Assembly (NCBI RefSeq): GCF_002278075.1
Contig: NZ_CP022990.1
Location: 1,364,001-1,428,000, forward strand
Source: Paraburkholderia aromaticivorans
GTDB lineage: Bacteria; Pseudomonadota; Gammaproteobacteria; Burkholderiales; Burkholderiaceae
Length of the DNA stretch: 64,000 nt
Reading direction: 5' to 3'
Position numbers and translations under genes: made by a program. This document shows, one piece after another, positions 46,516-56,992 of this stretch (position 1 is the first letter of the stretch; each line of letters begins with the position of its first letter). The notes beneath the pieces were generated by a model that was not told where the DNA came from, did no database searches, and worked only from the letters and a program-made list of their open reading frames with translations.

Positions 46516-47158
46516 CTAGATGAGCCCTTGAGCCGTCATGGCTAAGAGCAGCCGCTCGGCCCCGATGCCGAAACCGGCTCCCTCCCGATATGCCCCTCCG
46601 CCCACAACTTGTTGCTGCGCTCCGAGTTCGGTGCAACGCATCTCGAAGCCCTGCCCGTTCAGGTAGTAGCTGAGGCCTCTGCGGGCCGCGCCGTCGACTT
46701 CATAGTTCAGTCCGAGTGAATCGAAAAAGCCAATCGCTATAGCCTGGCTCCGCCTCGCAGCCCGTTCCGGGCTTGAGGACAGGTATTCGAATCCCAGTTG
46801 CGTAAACTCCCGATAGCGGCCGGCCTGCGGCCGCTCATATCGATAGCACCGTGCAACGTAAAACAGCATGCGTTCCTCTCGCCGACCGAGCAGTTCGTCG
46901 CACTTCTCCTGGAACAAAGCCGTGGCTTCCGGGATCAGGCAGCAGGGACGTCCCTTCTTATCCGGAAAGGCCCACATCTGATCGACGATCTCGCTGCCAC
47001 CCGCCTTCTGGATAAACGTGTCCTGCGACCACAAAGCGGGAACGATCGCCTCTTGCGCTCCCGCGTCAATGAAGATAGCTCCGGAACCTGTCCTCCAGAG
47101 CGCGTATTTGCGCAGCTTCCTTTCCAACGATAAAACGGGTTCCGCGAATCATGGTCAT
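46516..47158 (-). pseudogene. Short histidyl-tRNA-synthetase-like gene, with one frameshift
   Basis: A class II synthetase core of about 213 residues. Frame A starts at 47158 or 47152 (IRGTRFIVGKEAAQIRALED) and stops at 47066; frame B continues with IDAGAQEAIVPALWSQDTF. One extra C near 47070-47073 explains the shift. Motif 1 region EAIVPALW, motif 2 RYERPQAGRYREFTQLGFEY, the HisRS-like RRGLSYYLNGQGFE and motif 3 GGGAYREGAGFGIGAERLLLA are present. The insertion domain (about 100 residues between motif 2 and RGLxYY) and the anticodon domain are absent, so it is not a normal HisRS. A His-rich leader and terminator precede it. May be a true pseudogene, a sequencing error or recoding. Confidence 0.75.
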
Positions 47159-47181
47159 GAGATCCTCTCGAGTCTGAAAAT

Positions 47182-47205
47182 AAAAAAAGGCGCCTGAGGC
47201 GCCTT
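47182..47205 (-). terminator. Intrinsic terminator (attenuator) ahead of the HisRS-like gene
   Basis: Reading the minus strand, AAGGCGCC and GGCGCCTT pair around TCA and run into seven T. It lies 24 bp before the gene's start codon and about 48 bp after the leader-peptide stop, so it ends transcription before the structural gene unless an alternative structure forms. Confidence 0.85.
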
Positions 47206-47252
47206 GATCGTTTGTGCATGGAGCAGGAAGAACCGAACTCTCCAGTTCCTTG

Positions 47253-47333
47253 CTATGGACGTAACGAACCACGGCGCATTGAATTGCAGCCGTGATGATG
47301 GTGAGACCTGGTCGGGACGTTACGGAGTTCCAT
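47253..47333 (-). CDS. Histidine leader peptide (26 residues, four consecutive His)
   Basis: ATG at 47333 opens a 26-codon frame, MELRNVPTRS then HHHH at residues 11-14, then GCNSMRRGSLRP and TAG. It is followed by an intrinsic terminator and a histidyl-tRNA-synthetase-like gene, the order of a his attenuator. A GCGCC in codons 19-21 (ATG CGC CGT) is complementary to the GGCGC of the terminator's 5' arm and lies just past a ribosome stalled on the His codons, so an antiterminator is possible. The ribosome site is weak (GGCGAC). An imperfect hairpin or dyad (47344-47372, TTGACACACAA/TTGTGTGCAA) precedes it. Confidence 0.7.
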   Translation of the reverse strand: MELRNVPTRSHHHHGCNSMRRGSLRP

Positions 47334-47440
47334 GTCGCCGATATTGACACACAAAGCTGATGTTGTGTGCAAGTCGATTTGTCTCCGGGTGGTCCGATTG
47401 AACGACCGCACCGTTAAAACACGACGACGCAATTTCCGCG

Positions 47441-48007
47441 CTAACGAACAGTCGCATACACTCTGGTGTTCGACAGTCGCCCGCCCGGCTCGACCCGCGA
47501 GTGGCGCAGCGTCCCTTCGAAATCCATACCCACGCGCTCGCAGATCCGCCAACTTTTTGCGTTGAGTTCATCGACCATGGCTTGGACCCGCCGCGCGCGC
47601 AGATCCGCAAACGCGAATTTCAAAAGTGCGTCTACGCCTTCGCTTATCAAACCTCGCCCGAGATACTGCGTGCGGCCCCACCATCCAATGTCGAAGGCGG
47701 GAATGGACCAAACGGGCCGATGTATGCCTGCGCAGCCGACCACTGTTTCGGTGTTGCGGAGGAACATCAGGAAAGGAAAGTCGCGCCGCGCGGCGAAATC
47801 AGCGAATCCGTTTCGGCAAAATGCTTCGGATGCTTCGAGCGAGGGGGCGTCGAGGGCCCATGGAAGGGATGCGGGAAATTCTCTTAGCGCGTCCAGAGAA
47901 TCAACGGTAGCGTCGAAAACCATTTGCCCGTCGCCCGGGCGAGGGCATCGGACGGTCAGCCGTTCGGTCTGAAGCGCATCGCACACATCCAGCAGAATCG
48001 GTTGCAT
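47441..48007 (-). CDS. GNAT-family N-acetyltransferase (RimJ/RimL type)
   Basis: 188 residues: LQTERLTVRCPRPGDGQMVF at the N-terminus, FDIGWWGRTQYLGRGLISEG as the acetyl-CoA pyrophosphate loop region and ICERVGMDFEGTLRHSRV near the end, the usual RimL-like layout. The ATG at 48007 follows GGAGAGAC; the frame is open to 48082. Lies upstream of the His leader on the same strand, with 107 bp between. Acceptor substrate unknown (protein N-terminus, amino acid or antibiotic). Confidence 0.88.
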   Translation of the reverse strand: MQPILLDVCDALQTERLTVRCPRPGDGQMVFDATVDSLDALREFPASLPWALDAPSLEASEAFCRNGFADFAARRDFPFLMFLRNTETVVGCAGIHRPVWSIPAFDIGWWGRTQYLGRGLISEGVDALLKFAFADLRARRVQAMVDELNAKSWRICERVGMDFEGTLRHSRVEPGGRLSNTRVYATVR

Positions 48008-48122
48008 GTCTCTCCGGGTCGCCTTGTCGATCGGCCATTCGCCGCAGCGTTTGAATATACCGAGTAACAAAAGCCCGAGCAACGTCGCTTTGGATCACGC
48101 AAAAACGAGCGACCACCTCTCC

Positions 48123-48782
48123 TTAGTGCCGCCACGAACCATGCGGCAGTTCCACCTCTCGCTTCGCTTCAGCCAACCTCTCCAGAAGACCCGCCCGATC
48201 CAGCCGAACGCAATACGCGGGCTTCGCCCGTTCAAAGCGCCAGCTCGCGGACAACGAGCCCGCATCGACAGCGTCGAAACCGAATTGATCCAGAATACCG
48301 GCTACCACCTGCTTGGCCGCGAGGTCGTCGCCCGCCATTGGCAGCGCACGCCTTGCTGATTCTCCAGCCGGAGTGCCGTCCGTTTCGAGATCCTTTGCGA
48401 GAATCGCGTTGAAGGCCTTCACCAGCCTCGCTCCGCGCAAATGGCGCGCCATCAATTCACTGGTGGTTATGGCGTGCTGGTCCAGTACGTCGATATGACC
48501 ATCGCGCTCGGGATAATAGTTGCACGTGTCGATCACGATCTTCCCTTCCAGCTCCGCAACGGGCAGCGCGAGGTAATGGCGAAACGGCACCGCCACCACG
48601 GCCAGCTCGCCGAATACCGCGGCCTCACGCGCGGTGCCGACCCGGCAGCCAATTGCCGCGGCTGTGCTCATCAGCGTTTCCGTGCCCCGCGAGTTGCTTA
48701 TCATCACCTCGTGCCCGTGCTGTTTTGCCAGCGTCGCCATCGCCCTGCCAAGAAATCCCGCACCCAAAATACCCATCTTCAT
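48123..48782 (-). CDS. NAD(P)-binding oxidoreductase, F420:NADPH-reductase-like
   Basis: 219 residues with an N-terminal Rossmann fold, MGILGAGFLGRAMATLAKQH, then ISNSRGTETL, VIDTCNYYPERDGHID and LVKAFNAILAKDLE, as in the COG2085 (F420-dependent NADP oxidoreductase-like) family. F420 is not usual in this group of bacteria, so it is probably a plain NADPH oxidoreductase. ATG at 48782 follows AGGAGAT. Divergent from a LysR gene (129 bp), its likely regulator. Confidence 0.88.
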   Translation of the reverse strand: MKMGILGAGFLGRAMATLAKQHGHEVMISNSRGTETLMSTAAAIGCRVGTAREAAVFGELAVVAVPFRHYLALPVAELEGKIVIDTCNYYPERDGHIDVLDQHAITTSELMARHLRGARLVKAFNAILAKDLETDGTPAGESARRALPMAGDDLAAKQVVAGILDQFGFDAVDAGSLSASWRFERAKPAYCVRLDRAGLLERLAEAKREVELPHGSWRH

Positions 48783-48910
48783 TTTCAATCTCCTGTTGAA
48801 CTTGCCGGCGGCATCATCAACCGCCCGCACCGTGCAACTACTATGATTGAAAACCTGAACGAGATAAACGATGATTCCGGTTCGCCTGTAGAAACTATGA
48901 GTGGGGAATC

Positions 48911-49858
48911 ATGGACCGCCTGACCAGCATGGCCATCTTCGTCAAAGCCGCCGAAAGCGGCTCGTTTGCGGCAGCCGCTCTCGCCTTCGGCATTTCGTCG
49001 CAAATGGCCGGGCGGCATGTGATCGCGCTCGAAGAGCGGGTCGGCGCGCCGCTTCTTGCCCGTACCACCCGTCGCCAGAGCTTGACCGAAATCGGACAGA
49101 TATTTTATGAACGCTGCAAAGCCCTGCTCGCGGATGCCGAGGCGGCGGAATCGGTAGCCATGGACTTCTCAGCGTCGCCGCGTGGACGGCTGCGTGTCAC
49201 TGCCCCGGTTACATTTGGATCCTGTTGCCTGGCGCCGTTAATCACGCGCTATCTTCGCGCGCATCCCGACGTGCAGGTCGATCTCACGCTAACCGATCGT
49301 TTTGTGGATCTCGTGGATGAAGGTTATGAAGTGGCGATCCGGCTCGGCACCCTGTCGGATTCGTCGATGATCGCAAAACCGCTGATGCCGTATCGACTGC
49401 TCGCCTGCGCGTCGCCCGCTTATCTGCAGGAACGGGGTGAGCCCAAAACACCGGAAGCACTGGTCAAGCATGAGTGCCTTGGTTTTTCCTTCACGTCGCT
49501 ACCGCCGTACAACGAGTGGGTCTTCGGCAGTTCGCGCGGCAAGCATGCCGTGACCGTCACCGGGCGCTTTCAGGCGAACGATACGAAGGCACTGATTGCG
49601 GCTGCGGTTGACGGCTTTGGCATCGCACTCGCCCCGGAGATTGCCGTCAAAGAGGATATTGCCGCAGGCCGACTCGTGCGTCTTCTGCGCAAATACGAGG
49701 CGCCTGAACGGCCCATGCACGCGGTCTTTACCGCTAGACGGGTCACGCCGAAATTGCGCGCGTTCATCGACCTGGTGGTGGAAGAATTCGGACCTCGGGT
49801 TAGCACCGTCAATCGACGAGGGCGATCGCAAAGCTCCGCTGTGACTGAAGTACGATGA
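48911..49858 (+). CDS. LysR-family transcriptional regulator
   Basis: 315 residues: the helix-turn-helix region begins MDRLTSMAIFVKAAESGSFA and continues with LAFGISSQMAGRHVIALEER; effector domain contains RLRVTAPVTFGSCCLAPLI. This is the DsdC/AaeR-like branch that often regulates a divergent oxidoreductase, here the F420-reductase-like gene. GTGGGGAATC precedes the ATG. Effector unknown. Confidence 0.9.
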   Translation: MDRLTSMAIFVKAAESGSFAAAALAFGISSQMAGRHVIALEERVGAPLLARTTRRQSLTEIGQIFYERCKALLADAEAAESVAMDFSASPRGRLRVTAPVTFGSCCLAPLITRYLRAHPDVQVDLTLTDRFVDLVDEGYEVAIRLGTLSDSSMIAKPLMPYRLLACASPAYLQERGEPKTPEALVKHECLGFSFTSLPPYNEWVFGSSRGKHAVTVTGRFQANDTKALIAAAVDGFGIALAPEIAVKEDIAAGRLVRLLRKYEAPERPMHAVFTARRVTPKLRAFIDLVVEEFGPRVSTVNRRGRSQSSAVTEVR

Positions 49859-50002
49859 AGTCGACAAACAAGTCCGCCACGCTTTTCATGCGTCATGCAG
49901 GGTATCTGCCGCGCGATCCGGGCAATCGGTCGATGCATCACGCGAGGCAGCAGCAGGGAAAGCGCCAGTGAGAGATAGCCGCCCTCCATTGCGTCCGCTC
50001 GA

Positions 50003-52265
<2,263 letters not shown>

Positions 52266-52334
52266 TCGACTCGCAAGACGGCGGACAAAACGGAATTGTC
52301 GCGCGGAGAATCACGTTCATGTGATCGACCAGTG

Positions 52335-52361
52335 GGTCGAATATGTATCTCATATTCGACC
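52335..52361. promoter_or_regulatory. Perfect 11-bp inverted repeat, candidate operator of the GntR gene
   Basis: GGTCGAATATG (52335-52345), five bases, CATATTCGACC (52351-52361). It lies 85 bp upstream of the FadR-type regulator start, in a 180-bp gap with no other gene, and is typical in size for GntR autoregulatory operators. Confidence 0.6.
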
Positions 52362-52445
52362 ACATATTGAGCTTAAAGCAAAACAATCGACTCGATCATC
52401 ACAAATATGTCAGACTAAATCAGTGATCGAAATTGGAAAAGCAAG

Positions 52446-53093
52446 ATGCTTAAGCTGCATGAGTCGATCGTCACCGATCTGATCGAGTCGATCGTGTCCG
52501 GGCAATTTGCGCCGGGCACCTCGCTGCCGAACGAGATCGAACTCGCCGAGGCGAGAGGGGTCAGCCGTACCGCGGCGCGGGAAGCCATGCAGAAGCTGCA
52601 GTCCCTTGGCCTGATCGAAGTGCGTCGACGCAAAGGAGCCAGCGTGCTGCCCCGCGGCGCCTGGAATCTCCTCGACCCGAGCGTGCTCGAGGTGGCCGTC
52701 AAGTATGTGGCGGACGTCGACTTCTTTCATGATCTGATCGAAGCGCGTCTTCTGATCGAGCCTCGCGCCGCGGAACTCGCCGCACAACGCGCGAACGACC
52801 GGGATCTCGAACGCATCGGAGCGGCGCTCACGTCAATGGGAGCCGAGGCCGACGGAACACGCGGCCCCGGTTGGCACGACGCGGATCTGTCGTTCCATGC
52901 CTCGATCATCGACGCAACCGGGAACTGGGTTCTACGACAACTGATCGTGACGATCCGGGCAGCGCTTGCCGCCGAGATCCGCGTGACGGGCCAGCATGCG
53001 GCCGACCCGAGAGACTCCTTGCAAATGCACCAAAACGTCTTTGACGCGATTCGCCGGCGACAGCCCACGCAGGCGCATGCCGCCATGACCTAG
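52446..53093 (+). CDS. FadR-type GntR regulator of the sugar-acid operon, C-terminus possibly truncated
   Basis: 215 residues: winged helix (FAPGTSLPNEIELAEARGVS, RTAAREAMQKLQSLGLIEVR) and FCD ligand domain with metal ligands in FFHDLIEARLLIEPRAAELA and DLSFHASIIDATGN. The frame ends at a TAG (53091) and would continue for 22 more residues (LLLSTRRDLDAIGRG onward) to the next stop, a plausible FCD last helix, so an amber GAG-to-TAG change is likely. Precedes an IlvD/Edd dehydratase and a DapA-like gene, its presumed targets. Confidence 0.85.
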   Translation: MLKLHESIVTDLIESIVSGQFAPGTSLPNEIELAEARGVSRTAAREAMQKLQSLGLIEVRRRKGASVLPRGAWNLLDPSVLEVAVKYVADVDFFHDLIEARLLIEPRAAELAAQRANDRDLERIGAALTSMGAEADGTRGPGWHDADLSFHASIIDATGNWVLRQLIVTIRAALAAEIRVTGQHAADPRDSLQMHQNVFDAIRRRQPTQAHAAMT

Positions 53094-53212
53094 CTACTCC
53101 TCTCGACGCGGCGCGATCTCGACGCAATCGGTCGCGGCGAGGTACGCCGCTCGCAGGGATAGTCGATTAGCTGCTTGTCAGAAGTACTCAACCGGCACAC
53201 AAAGGTGACGAT

Positions 53213-54924
53213 ATGCGCAAACTCCGCTCGCAGAGTTGGTTCGGCAGGAACGACAAGGACAGTTTCATCCACCGCTGTGGATGAAGAATCAGGGCATTCC
53301 ACACGACGAATTCGACGGACGCCCGGTGATCGGCATCTGCAATACGTGGTCCGAACTGACGCCGTGCAACGCGCATTTTCGCGAGCTCGCCGAGTATGTG
53401 AAAAAAGGCGTGCACGAAGCGGGCGGCCTGCCGCTCGAGTTCCCGGTGATGTCGCTCGGCGAGTCGAATCTGCGCCCTACCGCGATGCTGTTCCGCAACC
53501 TCGCCTCGATGGACGTCGAGGAATCGATTCGCGGCAATCCCATGGACGGCGTGATCCTGCTGGTCGGCTGCGACAAGACCACGCCCGCGCTGCTGATGGG
53601 CGCGGCGTCGTGCAATCTGCCCGCGCTCGCGGTATCGGGCGGTCCGATGCTCAATGGCCGCTTTCGCGGCAAGAACATCGGCTCCGGCACAGGCGTCTGG
53701 CAGATGTCCGAAGAAGTACGCGCCGGTGCGATGACGCAGGAGGAATTCACCGAAGCCGAGTCGTGCATGAACCGCTCGCGCGGCCACTGCATGACGATGG
53801 GCACGGCCTCGACGATGGCCTCGATGGTCGAATCGCTCGGCATGGGCTTGCCGCACAACGCGGCGATTCCCGCGGTCGACGCGCGCCGTCAGGTGCTCGC
53901 GCATCTCGCGGGGCGCCGCATCGTCGACATGGTCCGCGAGGATCTGACGATGGACAAGATCCTCACGCGTCAGGCCTTCGAAAACGCCATCCGCACGAAC
54001 GCGGCGATCGGTGGCTCGACCAATGCGGTCGTCCATCTGATCGCGCTCGCCAAGCGTATTGGCGTGGAGTTGTCGCTGGAGGACTGGGAGCTGGGTTCGG
54101 ACGTGCCGTGTCTCGTGAATCTGCAACCGTCGGGCGAATACCTGATGGAGGACTTTTACTACGCGGGCGGTTTGCCGGCCGTGTTGAAGCAACTCGGCGA
54201 ACAGGGACTGCTGCATAAGGAAGCGCTGACGGTAAACGGCAAGACACTCTGGGACAACGTGCGCAACGCCCCGAACTATGACGAAAAGGTCATCACGACG
54301 TTCGCCGAGCCGTTCAAGCCGAAGGCCGGCATCGCGGTGCTCAAGGGCAACCTGGCGCCGAATGGCGCGGTGATCAAACCGTCGGCGGCGACCGCGAAGC
54401 TGCTGAAACACCGCGGCCGCGCCGTGGTGTTCGAGAACATCGAGGAACTGCACGCGAAGATCGACGACGAGTCGCTCGACATCGACGAGCATTGCATCAT
54501 GGTGCTCAAGGGCGCCGGGCCGAAGGGTTATCCGGGTTTCGCCGAAGTCGGCAACATGCCGCTGCCGAAAAAGGTGCTGCAAAAAGGCATTACGGACATG
54601 GTGCGCATTTCCGACGGTCGCATGAGCGGCACGGCGTACGGTGCCGTTGTGCTGCACGTGTCGCCGGAAGCGGCCGCAGGCGGCCCGCTCGCGTTCGTGC
54701 GAACCGGCGACATGATCGAACTCGATGTCGAAGCACGGCGCCTGCATCTGGACGTCAGCGACGACGAACTCGCGCGCCGGCGCGCCGCATGGCAGGCGCC
54801 GGAAGCGCCCAAACGCGGCTACTACAAGCTCTACGTCGAACACGTGCTGCAAGCGGACCAGGGCGCCGATCTCGACTTCCTGGTGGGGTCGAGCGGCGCG
54901 CCGGTGCCGCGCGATTCGCATTGA
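53213..54924 (+). pseudogene. IlvD/Edd-family sugar-acid dehydratase (L-arabinonate dehydratase-like), frameshifted near the start
   Basis: The gene should begin at the ATG at 53213 after AAAGGTGAC: MRKLRSQSWFGRNDKDSFIH, then a one-base deletion near 53276 shifts the frame (stop at 53282). The main frame resumes with WMKNQGIPHDEFDGRPVIGI and runs to 54924, about 570 residues in all. Cluster ligands and active-site motifs are intact: CNTWSELTPCNAHFRELAE, LLVGCDKTTPALLMGAASC, GHCMTMGTASTMASM and ISDGRMSGTAYGAV. It dehydrates a sugar acid such as L-arabinonate to a 2-keto-3-deoxy acid. An internal start (GTG/ATG near 53236-53281) could yield an N-truncated protein. Confidence 0.82.
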
Positions 54925-54951
54925 ACCCCGTCTCCCCAGCGGGTGATATCG

Positions 54952-55884
54952 ATGACACCCGACTCTCATTCTTCGCCGAGCGGCATCTGGCCTGTTCTGT
55001 ACGCCTACTTCGACGCCCACAACCAGTTGGATCGCGAAGCCATGCGGACGCAGATCGACGCGACGATCACGGCGGGCGCCCGGAGCATCGTCATACTCGG
55101 TCTCGCGACCGAAGTGAACCGGCTATCGCTTGATGAGAAACATCGACTGATCGACTGGGCAAGCGAAGACATCGCCGCACGTGTCCCGCTCGTCGTCACC
55201 ATCACGGGCGATACCGTGAACGCGCAAGTCGCAATGGCCGACTACGCCGTCGAGCGCGGCGCTTCGTGGCTGATCCTTCAGCCGCCGTCGATGCGGGACC
55301 AGCCGGAATCGTTCTACTTCGACTTCTTTGCAGCGGTGATGCAGCGCACGCGCGTCCCGGTCGGCATACAGAACGCGCCGGAATATCTCGGCGTCGGCTT
55401 GTCGGCTGAATCGATCGTGGCGCTGGCGAGTCGGTGTCCAGATTTTCGCCTGCTCAAAGGCGAAGGACCCGCGACCACGATTCAGCGCACGGTCGAGCGG
55501 CTGCGCGCGCTTGGCCATACGTTGCCGGTTTTCAATGGCAGGGGCGGACAGGAACTCGTCGACAATCTGCGCGCCGGCTGTGCCGGACTGATCGTCGCGC
55601 CGGACACATTCGACTGGCAGGTCGCAATGCAACAAGCGTTCGCTGACGGACTCGAACAGGATGCCGAAGCACTTTATGCCCAGGCCCTGCCGGCTATCGT
55701 CTTTGTGATGCAGTCGCTCGACGCGCTTACCTGCTATGGCAAGCGGATCGCCGCGTGGCGCATGGGCTTCGACGTGCAGCACGATCGCGGCGTCGCACCG
55801 ACCGCGTTCGGGCTGGAATGCGCACGACGCTTTGCAACGCGGTTGGGTGCTTTCCGGTCCCACGCCGGCTCCAACGACGCCTGA
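54952..55884 (+). CDS. DapA/DHDPS-superfamily protein, probable 2-keto-3-deoxy sugar-acid dehydratase or aldolase
   Basis: 310 residues of the N-acetylneuraminate lyase/DHDPS barrel family: GIWPVLYAYFDAHNQLDREA at the start, SIVILGLATEVNRLSLDEK (the phosphate-loop equivalent), the Schiff-base Lys in CPDFRLLKGEGPAT and FNGRGGQELVDNLRAGCAG. A GTG at 54943 is an alternative start. It follows the dehydratase by 27 bp and would act on its product; L-2-keto-3-deoxyarabonate dehydratase is the family member expected beside an arabinonate dehydratase. Pyrroline-4-hydroxy-2-carboxylate deaminase is an alternative, given an amino-acid-oxidase operon nearby. Confidence 0.85.
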   Translation: MTPDSHSSPSGIWPVLYAYFDAHNQLDREAMRTQIDATITAGARSIVILGLATEVNRLSLDEKHRLIDWASEDIAARVPLVVTITGDTVNAQVAMADYAVERGASWLILQPPSMRDQPESFYFDFFAAVMQRTRVPVGIQNAPEYLGVGLSAESIVALASRCPDFRLLKGEGPATTIQRTVERLRALGHTLPVFNGRGGQELVDNLRAGCAGLIVAPDTFDWQVAMQQAFADGLEQDAEALYAQALPAIVFVMQSLDALTCYGKRIAAWRMGFDVQHDRGVAPTAFGLECARRFATRLGAFRSHAGSNDA

Positions 55885-56157
55885 CGAACCGCTGATTGCT
55901 CCACTGCCGTGACTCACTGCGACGTGTACGAACCCAACCTGTCCGGCTGACGTCCGCTTTACAGGAAGCGGGCGCTGTTCCCGTTGACCACGATCCGTCT
56001 AAACGAACCATTATCGATCGACCGCGTGGGCTCAATCGTCCGATGCTCTGTCGTGGCTTCGCCGATACCGGCTGGACAGGTTGGCAGGTTGCTCGCCACG
56101 AGCGAAACCCTTACGGCGGCCGATCTTCTCAACTGGCAGGTTGGTACGCTCCGCCGT

Positions 56158-56955
56158 TCATTTCCCGTACATATCGAAGCTGAAATACTTCGCTTCCACC
56201 TTCTTGTACGTACCGTCGCGCAGAATCTCCGCAATCGCGCCGTTCAACGCGTCGCGCAGTTCCGGATCGCTTTTTCGCACGCCAGCGGCGTCGCCGTCGC
56301 CCATGATGATCGGGTCGTACACCGTGCCGCCGGCAAACGCGAAGCCCGCGCCGCTGGGCGTGTCCAGAAAGCCCTGCTGGCCCTGCACCGCATCCATGAG
56401 CACGCCGTCCACCCGCCCCGTGCCGAGGTCCGCGTACGCCTGATCATAGTTCTGGTACGACACCACCTGCGCGCCGGCCGGCGCCCATTTTTCGCGGGCG
56501 TAGGTTTCCTGCACCGTGCCTTGCTCGACCGCGATCTTCTTGCCGGCCAGTTTCGCGGCTTCCGGCTGCAAGCCCGCTTTCTGGCTGCCGATCAGACGTG
56601 TCTGGTTGCGATAGAGACGGTGGGTGAAATCGATCTGCTCGCGGCGCTTCGCGGTCGCCGCCATCGACGACAGAATCACGTCGAACTTGCGGGCCTGCAG
56701 GCCCGGAATCAAACCGTCGAAACTGGTCTGCACCCACACGCATTTCGCTTTTAGCTTCGCGCACAATGCGTTGCCCAAATCGACGTCGAAGCCGACCACC
56801 GAGCCATCTTTCGCCAGCGATTCGAATGGCGGATAGGTCGGGTCGATGCCGATGCGAATCGTCGACCAGTCTTTCGCGGACGCCGCGCATGACATCGCCA
56901 GCGAGGTCGCCATCACTACGCAGGAAGCCAATAGTTTCACGCTACAGTTCATCAC
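56158..56955 (-). CDS. Polar amino-acid/opine ABC transporter, periplasmic binding protein
   Basis: 265 residues. Signal peptide 1-27, cut after ASA. Mature part is of the Lys/Arg/Orn-binding type: IRIGIDPTYPPFESLAKDGS, VVGFDVDLGNALCAKLKAKC, FDVILSSMAATAKRREQIDF and VEQGTVQETYAREKW. It ends the four-gene oxidase operon (37 bp after the large subunit gene). The matching permeases and ATPase are not in the window. The ligand is probably the substrate of the oxidase, an opine or D-amino acid. Confidence 0.9.
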   Translation of the reverse strand: MMNCSVKLLASCVVMATSLAMSCAASAKDWSTIRIGIDPTYPPFESLAKDGSVVGFDVDLGNALCAKLKAKCVWVQTSFDGLIPGLQARKFDVILSSMAATAKRREQIDFTHRLYRNQTRLIGSQKAGLQPEAAKLAGKKIAVEQGTVQETYAREKWAPAGAQVVSYQNYDQAYADLGTGRVDGVLMDAVQGQQGFLDTPSGAGFAFAGGTVYDPIIMGDGDAAGVRKSDPELRDALNGAIAEILRDGTYKKVEAKYFSFDMYGK

Positions 56956-56992
56956 CGCACTCCAGGCAGGAACACATCAGGGAAAGGGAACA

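Noticed and set aside
53188..55020. 610-codon minus-strand frame opposite the dehydratase
   Set aside because: Shadow frame; the plus-strand dehydratase motifs are unmistakable despite the frameshift.
55885..56157. Possible small gene in the convergent gap
   Set aside because: Only short frames and a loose CAGGTTGG direct repeat; no start with ribosome site and no coding bias.
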